This document shows, one piece after another, positions 40,340-49,208 of a stretch of 64,000 nt of DNA. Every line of letters starts with the position of its first letter. Position 1 is the first letter of the stretch. The DNA is from Planctomycetota bacterium. GTDB lineage: Bacteria; Planctomycetota; Planctomycetia; Pirellulales; PALSA-1355. A program made the translations under genes and the position numbers. The stretch is taken from assembly GCA_003389325.1 (NCBI GenBank), contig QQVE01000048.1:124001-188000 (forward strand), given 5' to 3'. The notes below the pieces were generated by a model, which was not told where the DNA came from, searched no databases, and was given only the letters and a program-made list of their open reading frames with translations.

Positions 40340-40999
40340 TTGAGTTCCACGCCCGCCACGAACCCGAGCCCATCGGACGTTGCCGTGCAGCGTCGGCCGC
40401 TTTATGCCTGCGCGAAACGCACGTTTGACCTGTTGGCCTCGGGCCTGGGGCTGGTGCTGGCGAGTCCCTTTCTGTTGGCGGCCGCGGTTGCCGTAAAGCT
40501 CGATTCGTCGGGGCCGGTGTTCTTCAAGCAGGAGCGGATGGGGAGAAGCTTCCGAGCGTTTCGGATTTACAAGTTCCGCACGATGGTCGCCGACGCCCCC
40601 AAACGCGGCGGGCAGATCACGTTCGGCGCCGATCCGCGCATCACCCGCGTGGGCCGGGTGCTTAGGAAGACCAAGCTGGACGAGCTGCCGCAGTTGATCA
40701 ACGTCGTGCGAGGAGACATGAGCCTGGTGGGCCCGCGCCCCGAGGTGCCTCGCTACGTCGAGATGTTTCGCGACGACTACGCCCACGTGCTGGCGGTGCG
40801 CCCGGGCCTGACCGACCCGGCCTCGGTCAAGTACCGCGACGAGGCCGAGCAGCTTGCCGTGGCCGAGGATCCCGAGCGCGAATATGCCGAACGAATTCTG
40901 CCTGACAAGATCGCCATGGCCCGGCAGTACATTGCCGAGGCGACCTTCTGGGGCGACGTCGGCATCCTGCTGAAGACCTTCGTCCGCATCGCCCGCTAG
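40340..40999 (+). CDS. Initiating sugar transferase (polyprenyl-phosphate type, PglC/WcaJ C-domain)
   Basis: The 219-residue protein has one N-terminal re-entrant hydrophobic helix (about 28-48), then GPVFFKQERMGRSFRAFRIYKFRTMV, RKTKLDELPQLINVV with the Asp-Glu catalytic pair, SLVGPRPEVP and VRPGLTDPASV. It transfers a sugar-1-phosphate from a UDP-sugar to undecaprenyl phosphate, the first committed step of repeat-unit assembly. It lacks the multi-helix N-domain of WcaJ, so it is of the short PglC type. The start is taken as TTG at 40340; a GTG at 40385 is the alternative. It is the last gene of the cluster. Confidence 0.9.
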   Translation: MSSTPATNPSPSDVAVQRRPLYACAKRTFDLLASGLGLVLASPFLLAAAVAVKLDSSGPVFFKQERMGRSFRAFRIYKFRTMVADAPKRGGQITFGADPRITRVGRVLRKTKLDELPQLINVVRGDMSLVGPRPEVPRYVEMFRDDYAHVLAVRPGLTDPASVKYRDEAEQLAVAEDPEREYAERILPDKIAMARQYIAEATFWGDVGILLKTFVRIAR

Positions 41000-41066
41000 C
41001 AGGCTTGTTCGCTAGCATGCTGAGGCTCGAAGAGCCGCGCGCCCTCTCGGGGCCGAAGCTTCCCCG

Positions 41067-41249
41067 CTACGACTCGACCGCCGGAGTGCTGCCGGGCACA
41101 CGGGGCTCGAGTTCGTCACGCAGTACCAGCACTTCGGGCGGAGCTTCGATGCCCAGCCGAACCTTGTCTCCGACCACGCGGACCACCGTCACCACGATCG
41201 AATCGCCCAACTTGATCCGCTCGCGTTCCCGCCGTGATAGCACCAGCAT
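41067..41249 (-). CDS. csrA: Carbon storage regulator CsrA
   Basis: The 60-residue protein has the complete CsrA fold sequence: MLVLSRRERERIKLGDSI, VTVVRVVGDKVRLGIEAP and EVLVLRDEL, with the RNA-binding residues at the N-terminal strand (Leu4, Arg6) and the conserved R near 44. CsrA binds GGA motifs in mRNA leaders and often represses polysaccharide and biofilm genes while promoting motility. The strong ribosome site GGAGGTAAG lies 4 bases before the ATG and is itself a potential CsrA target, allowing autoregulation. The gene is convergent with the glycan cluster, whose last gene ends 67 bases away. Confidence 0.92.
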   Translation of the reverse strand: MLVLSRRERERIKLGDSIVVTVVRVVGDKVRLGIEAPPEVLVLRDELEPRVPGSTPAVES

Positions 41250-41295
41250 CGACCTTACCTCCGTGTATGATCAAATCCGCTTAGTAGTGAAGTTA

Positions 41296-41323
41296 TGTAT
41301 ACTATCCGGCGCGCGCCTGTCAA
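41296..41323 (-). promoter_or_regulatory. Near-consensus sigma-70 promoter of csrA
   Basis: On the minus strand TTGACA (41323-41318) and TATACA (41301-41296) are 16 bases apart, giving a start about 40 bases before the csrA ATG. The spacer contains the palindrome GGCGCGCGCC. AT-rich near-consensus boxes stand out in this GC-rich DNA. Confidence 0.6.
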
Positions 41324-41377
41324 GCGCGGATTTGGATGGACGCCTGACGCACGCCGTAGGCTCGGCCGCACTCGTTT

Positions 41378-41674
41378 TCAGGCCGCAGCCAGCACGAGTT
41401 GCGGCGCTTCATCGAGGTGAATCTTGTGGAACCGCTCGCCTGTCGATCCGTAAAACAGAACCGTGTTGCGCTGCGTCTCCCAGATCGCCGAGAGCTTCAC
41501 CGACCGGGGACCGTGCAGGCAGAAAAAGATGCCACACGGCTCGTCCGCTCGAACCAGGACTCTCTCTGTGAGGGGGAACGCATCGACCTCAAGTTGACTT
41601 TGATGGCACAGAATGTTTTTGACGTAGTCTCTTAATTCGTCCAAGTTTTGTATCACCGTAGCAGGGGTGATCAT
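41378..41674 (-). CDS. Conserved-looking small protein of unknown function, 98 residues
   Basis: The protein begins MITPATVIQNLDELRDYV and ends LDEAPQLVLAAA. It contains ILCHQSQLEVDAFPLTERVLVRADEPCGIFFCL, HGPRSVKLSAIWE and LFYGSTGERFHKIHL, a beta-rich pattern with three Cys and two His but no known metal motif. No signal peptide or membrane helix is present. I do not recognise the family; it looks like a regular coding sequence with GC-rich third positions. The ATG at 41674 is the only plausible start; an AGGAG is further upstream (about 13 bases) than usual. It lies upstream of csrA on the same strand but separated by the csrA promoter. Confidence 0.65.
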   Translation of the reverse strand: MITPATVIQNLDELRDYVKNILCHQSQLEVDAFPLTERVLVRADEPCGIFFCLHGPRSVKLSAIWETQRNTVLFYGSTGERFHKIHLDEAPQLVLAAA

Positions 41675-41958
41675 GGGCGCTTGCTTTCTCCTGTGAGTCG
41701 CAAGGCGGGGTGTTGTAGAGAAGATGAAGGCCCGCTTGCGGGATAGATAGTCTGGGTTAAACCCCAACAAGAACTGCTATCGGCCGATTGGCAGAAGGCT
41801 CTGCAACAAGTAGGGTAATTTTTAGAAGTTTGTTAGTCGGCGAAATGCAGGGGCCATGGCGAAAGCGTGCCGGTCGCGCGCAGCACTTACCCGAAAACTC
41901 GCGCCTAAAGAGATACGCGAGAGCAACGCGCCTGTGCGACAGCGTGCGGTCTTTCGAG

Positions 41959-42891
41959 CTACTTCGAGTACTGCTCGAACATCTCGGCGACGCGGCCTTC
42001 CTTCTCGTCGCCCTTGTGCAGCAGCACGCGATAACGCAGCTTCAGCGTTTCGCCCTCGGGCAGCGTGTACTCGCCGTTGGACTCACCGCCGGTGAAGTCG
42101 CTCAGGCCGAACGGATTGGCCGCGAACAGGCCGTAGACGCGCACGTGCCAGTGCGTCGGAAAGCGGAAACTTTCGGGATGGTTCATGATGGCAACCCCGA
42201 GTGTTTCGCCCTCGACGGGCCCCGAGTAGTCGACCCACGCAGCAGGCTTGCCCCAGGCCGCCAGGTTCTCCTGCCCTTCGCTGTTGACGATGCGGCCCAC
42301 GACTTTGACGCCCTGCTGCACGCGCATGCTCGATGCGACGCGCACACCGAACGAGCCTTCTTTCGTGTCACCGAACACGACCGGGCCATCGGCGGCCTCG
42401 ATGTCGATCTCGACGTCGATCCAGCGGCGGTCGCCATCTGCGTGGAACGTGTAGCGGCGTTCATCCTGGCAGATCAGCTCGCTGCCGTCGGGGCTGAGCC
42501 AGTCGTTCTTGGTGACGATCGTGGCCTGCGGTCCGCCCTCGGCCTCGACCAGTTCGCGATGGTCGATCCGCCCCTTGCCTTCGCTCCAAAAGTCGATGCC
42601 GTTGACGTCGCCGTGCGAGAACCACATCGAACGCTGATGCGGGTGATCCTTGTCGGTCTCGCCGGGCACGTCTTTCTCCATCGGCCAGGCCCGGGTGATC
42701 CGCTTGTCGGTGGGACCCATCAGCGGCCACAGCACCGGCTTGCTGCCCGACTTGAAGAGGTAGTCGGCGAACAGCTTGCCGTCGACTTTGACGGCCACGC
42801 CGTCGTCGGTCTTATCGACCGTGAATTCGGCGGCACGACACGCCGCGGGGGCGAGCAGGAGGATCAGAGCGGCAACGAACAGTCGGGGCAT
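41959..42891 (-). CDS. Secreted DUF6807 (PmoA-like) family protein
   Basis: The 310-residue protein has an N-terminal signal peptide (MPRLFVAALILLLAP to about CRAAEF). The mature part carries the DUF6807 pattern: LFADYLF, GPTDKRITRAWPM, DHPHQRSMWFSHGDVNGIDFW and the late segment NHPESFRFPTHWHVRVYGLFAANPFG. Proteins of this group are abundant secreted beta-sandwich proteins in planctomycetes; the biochemical role is unknown despite the name PmoA in some databases. The paired His residues of DHPHQR could bind a metal or sugar. ATG at 42891 is chosen because it starts the signal peptide; the frame extends 12 codons further. Confidence 0.8.
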   Translation of the reverse strand: MPRLFVAALILLLAPAACRAAEFTVDKTDDGVAVKVDGKLFADYLFKSGSKPVLWPLMGPTDKRITRAWPMEKDVPGETDKDHPHQRSMWFSHGDVNGIDFWSEGKGRIDHRELVEAEGGPQATIVTKNDWLSPDGSELICQDERRYTFHADGDRRWIDVEIDIEAADGPVVFGDTKEGSFGVRVASSMRVQQGVKVVGRIVNSEGQENLAAWGKPAAWVDYSGPVEGETLGVAIMNHPESFRFPTHWHVRVYGLFAANPFGLSDFTGGESNGEYTLPEGETLKLRYRVLLHKGDEKEGRVAEMFEQYSK

Positions 42892-42998
42892 GGTGGCGGG
42901 CTCCTTGGGTGCATGGAATCCCACCATCTTAACTGCTGAGCAGGCCGCGTTCAGCCCCTGCGTTTGCCGCGTCTTGGGAAAAAACCGCGACGCGGGGT

Positions 42999-43742
42999 CT
43001 ACCGCTTCGAGATGGCCGGAGCCTGGAGGTCCTCGAAATCGACCTCTTGAAAGGTGGCGAGCTGGTTGGCCGTCTCGGCGATGCGGCGATGGTCGCTATC
43101 CAGCAGCCGCCAGGAGACGTAGTGCTCCGTGTGGGCCTTGACGCCCCGCGTGCTCAGGTGCACCGACGTCGGCACGAGTCCGCGCTTGGCCAGCTCGGCA
43201 TTGACTTGCAGCCGCGGAAACGGGGGTGCCGAGCCGCGCTGCGCCATCGTATTGAAGCGGGCGTACCAGTCGGAGAATTCGTGGTATTGCTGGGCCGCTT
43301 CGTCGGAGACGGCGTCCATCGTCTTGAGCTCGTACGTCATGTGAGGGCTGTCCAGCTTCAGCTCCTCGTCTTTGTAGGTGACCTTAAACTCGGGATGGGC
43401 CGCAAACCGCATGGTGGGGTCGGAGCTTCGCCCGGCGAGATCCTGGAGCTGCTCGAGCAGTTCGCGCACTTCCTCGGTCTTCACCTCGGCCCGCAGCTTG
43501 CGCTCGGGATCCAGCAGCACGAACCGGCCGCCGCGCTGATCGAAGACGGTCACACGCTCGGGCCCGGAAAGATAGTCGTAGACATAGCCGGCACGAAACA
43601 GCGTCGTGTTCTGGCTGACCGGCTCCTTGCTCTTGCCGACGTACACCTTGGTTTCGATACGAAAGTCGTCGGCCGCGGCCGATGCCACCGATAGCGATAG
43701 CAACACTCCGAGCAGCACACATCGGGAGGGAAGTCGCAGCAT
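42999..43742 (-). CDS. Secreted protein of unknown function, 247 residues
   Basis: The protein has a signal peptide (MLRLPSRCVLLGVLLSLS...AAA) followed by DDFRIETKVYVGKSKEPVSQ, YVYDYLSGPERVTVFDQ and FVLLDPERKLRAEVKTEEV. The alternation of short polar strands resembles outer-membrane lipoprotein carrier-like beta proteins, but no family is assigned. Similar proteins appear in planctomycetes as conserved unknowns. The second ATG at 43742 is preferred because GAGG lies 7 bases upstream of it; the ATG at 43748 would leave only one base. The long frame upstream to 43961 has no similarity. It is divergent from the UDP-sugar dehydrogenase gene. Confidence 0.7.
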   Translation of the reverse strand: MLRLPSRCVLLGVLLSLSVASAAADDFRIETKVYVGKSKEPVSQNTTLFRAGYVYDYLSGPERVTVFDQRGGRFVLLDPERKLRAEVKTEEVRELLEQLQDLAGRSSDPTMRFAAHPEFKVTYKDEELKLDSPHMTYELKTMDAVSDEAAQQYHEFSDWYARFNTMAQRGSAPPFPRLQVNAELAKRGLVPTSVHLSTRGVKAHTEHYVSWRLLDSDHRRIAETANQLATFQEVDFEDLQAPAISKR

Positions 43743-44070
43743 CGGCATACCTCGCTGTGGCGGGGACCGCGGAAAGGGCTTCGGGGCGGCCGAAAAGTAC
43801 CCAAAACGTCCGCGCCGTGTAAAGGTGAGATCGCCCCCGCGACCCTCTGCCAGCGACGAAACTCCTCCAGCCGCGGACCTGATTTCGGGCATGAAACGGT
43901 CGGGCAGGTCCGCGTGGCCAGGGGTGGCTGCACAAACCGAAAATTCACGATCTCGGGGCATGCAAACGCCCGTTTAGCACGGTATGGTTAAAGGCTTGGC
44001 GAGCGGGGTGAGGCGGCCCGGAGGGGGCTCGCGGCCCACGCCTGTCACGCACCACGGGATCTGCGCGCTG
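43743..44070. other. Divergent intergenic region, 328 bases
   Basis: The region must hold promoters for the secreted unknown (minus) and the UDP-sugar dehydrogenase (plus). No clear -35/-10 pair, repeat or small ORF with a ribosome site was recognised. The open frames that cross it are extensions of the two flanking genes. Confidence 0.4.
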
Positions 44071-45387
44071 ATGACGATTACGCATGAGGAGATTCGCGAC
44101 AAGACGGCCGTCGTGGGCGTCGTGGGGTTGGGCTACGTGGGGTTGCCGCTGATTCGGGCCTTCGTGTCGGCCGGCTTTCGCACGATGGGCTTCGACGTCG
44201 ACTCGACGAAAATCGAGAAGCTGCTGGCAGGAAAGAGCTACATCGGCCACATCACTTCCGAGTGGATCGCCGAGTGCATCGAGTCGAAGAAGTTCACGCC
44301 CACCTCCGACATGACCCGGATGGCGGAGGCCGATGCGCTTTTGATCTGCGTGCCCACGCCCTTGTCGGACAGCCGCGACCCGAACCTGGAGTACGTCGAG
44401 GCCACTGCACGCCAGATCGCCGCCGTGCTCCGCCCCGGCCAGTTGATCGTGCTCGAGAGCACGACCTACCCCGGCACAACGCGCGACGTCGTGGCCCCGA
44501 TCCTGGCGGCCCGCGGCCTGAAGCTGGGCACCGATTACTTCCTAGCCTACAGCCCCGAGCGCGAAGACCCGGGCAACCCGAACTACACCGCCAGCGGCAT
44601 TCCGAAGGTCGTCGGCGGCATGGATCCCGAGAGTGCGCGGCTGGCCGAGGCTCTGTACTCGCATGCCGTGGTGAACATCGTGCCGGTATCAAGCTGCGAG
44701 GTGGCCGAAGCCTGCAAGATCCTGGAAAACACCTATCGCTCGGTGAATATCGCAATGGTCAACGAGTTGAAGATGCTCTTTGACCGAATCGGGATCGACG
44801 TCTGGGAAGTGATCGATGCCGCCAAGACGAAGCCTTTTGGGTTTCAGGCCTTCTATCCGGGGCCGGGTCTGGGCGGACACTGCATTCCGATCGATCCGTT
44901 CTACCTGAGCTGGGTCGCTCGTAAGGAAGGATTGCCGACGCGGTTCATCGAGCTGGCCGGCGAAATCAATACCAGCATGCCGCAGTATGTCGTGCATCGC
45001 GTGGCCGAAGCTCTGAACGAGGCAGGCAAGCCGATCAAGGGAAGCCGTATCTGCATTCTTGGCGTAGCTTATAAGAAGGATGTGGACGACCCGCGGGAAA
45101 GCCCGTCCTTCGAATTGATGGACCTGTTGCGCGAGGCGCATGCGGAGCTGACGTACAACGATCCGCACGTTCCCACTCTGCCGCGGATGCGGCACCACGA
45201 CGTTCCCGAGATGCACAGCCGGGAGCTGACGCCCGACTTCCTGCAGGCCCAGGACCTGGTGCTGATCGCGACCGATCATTCCGCGTACGACTACGGCTTC
45301 ATCGTCAAGCATGCGAAGCTCGTGATCGACACGCGCAACGCCACGAAGAACGTGACCCAGGACCGGCAGAAGATCCACAAGGCCTGA
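44071..45387 (+). CDS. Nucleotide-sugar dehydrogenase, UDP-GlcNAc/ManNAc 6-dehydrogenase type (WbpA/WecC)
   Basis: The 438-residue protein has an N-terminal NAD domain ([17 protein letters not shown]), [12 protein letters not shown], and the catalytic Cys271 in [18 protein letters not shown], then a C-terminal domain with [20 protein letters not shown]. The segment SYIGHI near residue 50 and the [14 protein letters not shown] form fit the UDP-HexNAc (WbpA/WecC/VipA) branch better than UDP-glucose dehydrogenase. It oxidises the C6 hydroxyl twice to a uronic acid. The product could feed the glycan cluster or the UXS-like enzyme encoded next only if UDP-glucose is the real substrate, so specificity is left open. 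Confidence 0.85.
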   Translation: MTITHEEIRDKTAVVGVVGLGYVGLPLIRAFVSAGFRTMGFDVDSTKIEKLLAGKSYIGHITSEWIAECIESKKFTPTSDMTRMAEADALLICVPTPLSDSRDPNLEYVEATARQIAAVLRPGQLIVLESTTYPGTTRDVVAPILAARGLKLGTDYFLAYSPEREDPGNPNYTASGIPKVVGGMDPESARLAEALYSHAVVNIVPVSSCEVAEACKILENTYRSVNIAMVNELKMLFDRIGIDVWEVIDAAKTKPFGFQAFYPGPGLGGHCIPIDPFYLSWVARKEGLPTRFIELAGEINTSMPQYVVHRVAEALNEAGKPIKGSRICILGVAYKKDVDDPRESPSFELMDLLREAHAELTYNDPHVPTLPRMRHHDVPEMHSRELTPDFLQAQDLVLIATDHSAYDYGFIVKHAKLVIDTRNATKNVTQDRQKIHKA

Positions 45388-45455
45388 CCACTCCCTCCGC
45401 CGCCGCCAACGCTCGGAGGGGCATACCAAGGGGCGAGAGAGAAAAGCCAATCATC

Positions 45456-46430
45456 ATGCCCACGAACCGACGCGTGCTTGTCACCGGCGGAGCCGGATTC
45501 CTGGGGTCGCATCTCTGCGAGCGGCTGGTCGACCAGGACCACGACGTGATTTGCCTGGACAACTTCTTCACCAGCCAGAAGTCGAACGTTGCGCACTTGC
45601 TCGCGCGTCCGAATTTCGAGCTGATCCGGCACGACGTCACGCAGCCGATCTGGCTCGAAGTCGATGAGATCTACAACCTGGCCTGTCCGGCCTCGCCGGG
45701 GCACTATCAGTTCAACCCGATCAAGACGACCAAGACCTCCGTGTTGGGCGCGATCCACGTGCTGGGCATGGCCAAACGCTGCAAAGCCAAGGTGCTACAA
45801 GCCTCGACCAGCGAAGTCTACGGCGACCCGGAAGTGCATCCCCAGACCGAATCGTATCGCGGCGCCGTCAACCCGATCGGCCCCCGGGCCTGCTACGACG
45901 AGGGCAAGCGTCTGGCCGAGACGCTCTTCATGGACTATTGGCGCACCAACGGCGTCAACATGCGGATCGTGCGCATCTTCAACACGTACGGCGAACGCAT
46001 GCACCCCTACGACGGGCGCGTGGTGTCGAACTTCATTCGGCAGGCGCTGCACGGCGAAGATCTCACGATCTTCGGCGAGGGCGAACAGACCCGCTCGTTC
46101 TGCTATCGCGACGACCTGATCGAAGGCATCATGCGGATGATGAACGGCCCCGACGACTTCGTGGGTCCGGTGAACATCGGCAATCCCGACGAGTTCACCA
46201 TCAAGCAATTGGCCGACCTGGTGATCGAACTGACCGGTTCGAAATCGAAGCTGGTTTATCGCCCGTTGCCGGCCGACGACCCGACGAAGCGCCGCCCCGA
46301 CATCACGCTGGCCAAGAAGCACCTGGGTTGGGAACCCCAGGTGAAGCTGAAAGAGGGACTGACACGCACGATTGCCTGGTTCAAGTCGATCGACCTGGCC
46401 GACTTTCGCCCCCCCACGCCGAACCACTAG
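45456..46430 (+). CDS. UDP-glucuronate decarboxylase (UDP-xylose synthase)
   Basis: The 324-residue extended SDR has [47 protein letters not shown] and the catalytic pair Tyr147/Lys151 in [31 protein letters not shown] and [12 protein letters not shown] are characteristic of UXS enzymes, which convert UDP-glucuronate to UDP-xylose in the cytoplasm. Length equals the soluble bacterial UXS. It lies 68 bases after the dehydrogenase gene on the same strand, in an arrangement that would make UDP-xylose if the upstream enzyme acted on UDP-glucose. Confidence 0.9.
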   Translation: MPTNRRVLVTGGAGFLGSHLCERLVDQDHDVICLDNFFTSQKSNVAHLLARPNFELIRHDVTQPIWLEVDEIYNLACPASPGHYQFNPIKTTKTSVLGAIHVLGMAKRCKAKVLQASTSEVYGDPEVHPQTESYRGAVNPIGPRACYDEGKRLAETLFMDYWRTNGVNMRIVRIFNTYGERMHPYDGRVVSNFIRQALHGEDLTIFGEGEQTRSFCYRDDLIEGIMRMMNGPDDFVGPVNIGNPDEFTIKQLADLVIELTGSKSKLVYRPLPADDPTKRRPDITLAKKHLGWEPQVKLKEGLTRTIAWFKSIDLADFRPPTPNH

Positions 46431-46447
46431 CACACGTTGTCCGTCGT

Positions 46448-46831
46448 TCAGCGGGCCCGCAGGCGGCGTGCGATCGCAAAGACCGCCAGACCGGCGATCG
46501 CTCCGGTCACGTCGGCAAGCCAATCCATCACGTCGGCGTTTCGCCGGGTCAGCGGCTGCGTGATTTCGTCCACGGCGCCATACACGGCAATCACCGCCAG
46601 GATGGCCGCGTAGCTGCGCCAGGTCATTGCCGTGAAATGCGACCACGCCAGCGCCAGCAGCACGGCCAGCAGCCCGAAGGCGGCCACATGCTCCACTTTG
46701 TCGCTGGGCTGCACGCCGAGCGGCGGCTCGATCTGCGGAACGTGCGTCGCCGTGGCCAGTACCAGCCAATAGACGCCCAGAACCGCCACACTAAGGCGCT
46801 TCGACCAGTTGGTTTCTTGGGCTTCGGTCAT
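46448..46831 (-). CDS. VanZ-like membrane protein
   Basis: The 127-residue protein has four transmembrane helices (about 11-28, 45-65, 70-86, 100-122). SDKVEHVAAFGLLAVLLA and VYGAVDEITQPLTRRNADVMDWLADVTGA are the two conserved VanZ segments with the paired acidic residues and Arg. The family includes teicoplanin-resistance VanZ but most members are of unknown role in the envelope. It is convergent with the UXS gene and divergent from the PhyH gene. Confidence 0.85.
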   Translation of the reverse strand: MTEAQETNWSKRLSVAVLGVYWLVLATATHVPQIEPPLGVQPSDKVEHVAAFGLLAVLLALAWSHFTAMTWRSYAAILAVIAVYGAVDEITQPLTRRNADVMDWLADVTGAIAGLAVFAIARRLRAR

Positions 46832-46991
46832 TGAGCAGGGCAGGGCGGCGGCTGAATTCGGGCGGCGAAGTTGTTATAAAAAATGTAGACGAAACCAGCC
46901 TGCATCGTGAGTCCTGTTCAGCATCGTTCGCCCGGAGCCACCGGCGACGGCGTCCCCTGCCCTGCTTCGCAGCATCACCACCGAGGAACCC

Positions 46992-47783
46992 ATGCCCCTC
47001 GCCACTCGCTTCACCCCCGAGGAACTGGCCGAGTATCACGAAAAAGGATACCTCCTGGTGCCGCAGCTTTTCGACGTCGAAGAGATGCGCATCCTGCTCG
47101 ACTACGCCCGCAGCGACCAGGCACTCGTAACGGGTGCCGCGGGCCGGAAGGACTCCACGGGGCAGGTCACGAAGCTCACGCTGTGGAACGAGGCCGGCGA
47201 CAACCTGTACGGCATGTTTTCTCGCTCGCCCCGCGTGGTGGATCGGATGGAGCAAATTCTGGGCGGCGAGGTTTATCACTACCACACGAAGATGATGCTC
47301 AAGGAGCCGCGCGTGGGCGGGGCCTGGGAGTGGCACCAGGACTACGGCTATTGGTACCACAACGGCTGCCTGTTCCCGCTGTTGGCCAGTTGCCTGATCG
47401 CGGTCGATCGGGCCACGCAGAAAAACGGCTGCCTGCAAGTGCTCGAAGGTTCGCACCTGATGGGCCGGGTCGAACACGGCAAGACCGGCGACCAGACCGG
47501 GGCCGATATGGAGATCGTCGGCGCGGCGCTCGAGCGGCTCAAGCTGGTCCACGTCGAGGCCAATCCGGGCGACGCCCTGTTCTTTCACTGCAACCTCTTG
47601 CATCGCTCGGATCAAAACCGTTCGGAAGATCCCCGCTGGTCGCTGATCTGTTGCTACAACGCGGCCCTCAACGACCCCTACAAGGAATCGCGTCACCCGC
47701 GCTACACGCCGCTGGCGAAGGTTTCCGACGACGCCATCAAGCAGTGGAAACCTCCCGAACCCGCACAGGCGCAAGCGCGATGA
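46992..47783 (+). CDS. Phytanoyl-CoA dioxygenase (PhyH) family protein
   Basis: The 263-residue Fe(II)/2-oxoglutarate oxygenase has TRFTPEELAEYHEKGYLLVP at the N-terminus. The metal site is made by HxD in WEWHQDYGYWYH and a distal His in ALFFHCNLLHRSDQNRS, followed by Arg for 2-oxoglutarate. A hydroxylase of a small or secondary metabolite is likely. It overlaps by four bases with the TIM-barrel gene, and such pairs are common in planctomycetes, which suggests a shared catabolic route. GAGGA lies 5 bases before the ATG. The box TATAAA at 46875-46880 may be a -10 element, though no good -35 is visible. Confidence 0.88.
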   Translation: MPLATRFTPEELAEYHEKGYLLVPQLFDVEEMRILLDYARSDQALVTGAAGRKDSTGQVTKLTLWNEAGDNLYGMFSRSPRVVDRMEQILGGEVYHYHTKMMLKEPRVGGAWEWHQDYGYWYHNGCLFPLLASCLIAVDRATQKNGCLQVLEGSHLMGRVEHGKTGDQTGADMEIVGAALERLKLVHVEANPGDALFFHCNLLHRSDQNRSEDPRWSLICCYNAALNDPYKESRHPRYTPLAKVSDDAIKQWKPPEPAQAQAR

Positions 47784-48604
47784 AACTTGGACTGATCAAC
47801 AGCGCCTGGGTGCAGGCTGAGCGGCCGACCGAGTTCGGGCTCGAAAAGACGAAAGCAATCGGTTTCGACTCGATCGATATCTTCACCGATCCTCTCGCGC
47901 TCGACGTGCGCGAGCGGCGGCTGGTCAAGGATCGCTGCGACGCGCTGGGGCTGCCGATCGTGTCGCTCCCCTGCGTGGCCGTGGGGTTGATCGACTTCAA
48001 TCCCACGGTGCGCGACTTCCACATTCACCGCGTGCGGGCGTATCTCGACTTGGCCTACGAGTACCAGGCCAAGAACGTGCTGCTGGTGATTGGCGAGTAC
48101 ATCTGGAATCGCGAGGTGATTCCGCCCGAGGAGCAGTGGCAGTTGGGCGTGGACGCCGTGCGTACTTTGGGCGAGCGGGCCGGGGAATTGGGCCTCGAGA
48201 TCGCCCTGGAGCTCGAGCCGTTCCCGCTGTCGCTGGTGCGCGACGTCGACACGATGGAGCGGTTTCTCGACGACGTGAACCTGCCCAGCGTGGTGGCGAA
48301 TCTCGACATCTCGCACCTGGTTCTTTCGAAGGTGCCGGCCGAGGAGATCCGGCGGCTGCGAGGCCGCGTGGGACACGTGCATTTGTCCGATTGCGACGGC
48401 AAGGTCCACGGCGACCTGCCGCCGGGCCGCGGCGTCGTCGGGTTCGAGCCGTATCTCAGCGAGATCAAGTCGCTCGAGCTGGGAGATCGGGCCGTTTCCA
48501 TCGAACTGGAATATTCGCCCGAGCCGGAAAAAATCGTCGAGTGGGTCGAAGAGGCCTACCAACAGACCGATAAGTTGATGCAAGCAATCGGCCTGCGCGA
48601 TTGA
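47780..48604 (+). CDS. Sugar phosphate isomerase/epimerase, xylose-isomerase-like TIM barrel
   Basis: The 274-residue protein has an AP endonuclease family 2 fold: KLGLINSAWVQAERP, GFDSIDIFTDP, a metal-binding Glu in EIALELEPF, VANLDISHLVL, VGHVHLSDCDGKVHGDLPPGRG with the conserved HxSDxxG...H...GxG segment, and SIELEYSPEPE. It probably interconverts a sugar or sugar acid and requires a divalent metal. It is translated with the PhyH gene (ATGA overlap). The substrate cannot be given. Confidence 0.88.
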   Translation: MKLGLINSAWVQAERPTEFGLEKTKAIGFDSIDIFTDPLALDVRERRLVKDRCDALGLPIVSLPCVAVGLIDFNPTVRDFHIHRVRAYLDLAYEYQAKNVLLVIGEYIWNREVIPPEEQWQLGVDAVRTLGERAGELGLEIALELEPFPLSLVRDVDTMERFLDDVNLPSVVANLDISHLVLSKVPAEEIRRLRGRVGHVHLSDCDGKVHGDLPPGRGVVGFEPYLSEIKSLELGDRAVSIELEYSPEPEKIVEWVEEAYQQTDKLMQAIGLRD

Positions 48605-48665
48605 TCGCGCCTGCGCGCCGCGACGCTTAGCGATTGGGTGAAACGCACCCGGCCCCGAGGTTCTC

Positions 48666-49124
48666 GTGCACGAATACTTCATGCGAATGGCGCTGGCCGA
48701 GGCCCAGGCCGCGATGGCCGAGGAAGAGGTGCCCGTCGGCGCCGTGATCGTTCACCAGGACCGCGTGATCGCATCGGCCCACAACCAGCGCGAGCAACTG
48801 CACGATCCGACGGCCCACGCCGAAATGATCGCCATCACGCAGGCGGCCGAGGCCCTAGGCAGTTGGCGGTTGGAAGGATGCACGCTGTACGTGACGCTCG
48901 AGCCGTGTCCCATGTGTGCCGGCGCCATCCTGCAAGCCCGGCTGCCGGCGGTGGTCTACGGAGCGCCCGATCCGAAGGCCGGAGCGGTCAACACGCTCTA
49001 TCAACTGTTGGCCGATCCGCGTTTGAATCATCGTCCGCAAACGGTCAGCGGCGTGCTATGCATGGAGTGTGGCGAGATCCTGACACAATTTTTTCAGGCC
49101 CAGCGCAAGCTGGGGAAGAAGTAG
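48666..49124 (+). CDS. tadA: tRNA adenosine(34) deaminase
   Basis: The 152-residue zinc deaminase converts A34 of tRNA-Arg(ACG) to inosine. HAE at residues 51-53 gives the zinc His and the catalytic Glu; PCPMC at 80-84 gives the two Cys. VPVGAVIV and [17 protein letters not shown] are tRNA-deaminase specific, separating it from cytosine deaminases. The GTG at 48666 is the start, with GAGG 5 bases upstream. Length is normal for TadA. It is an isolated housekeeping gene between unrelated neighbours. Confidence 0.93.
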   Translation: MHEYFMRMALAEAQAAMAEEEVPVGAVIVHQDRVIASAHNQREQLHDPTAHAEMIAITQAAEALGSWRLEGCTLYVTLEPCPMCAGAILQARLPAVVYGAPDPKAGAVNTLYQLLADPRLNHRPQTVSGVLCMECGEILTQFFQAQRKLGKK

Positions 49125-49208
49125 CGACGCCCAGCGAGCGCCGGTGGCCGTGGCGCCGGGTACGATGTGAATTCGGTTTGCCGGTGGCCCGTGCGGCGCC
49201 GGACACGT

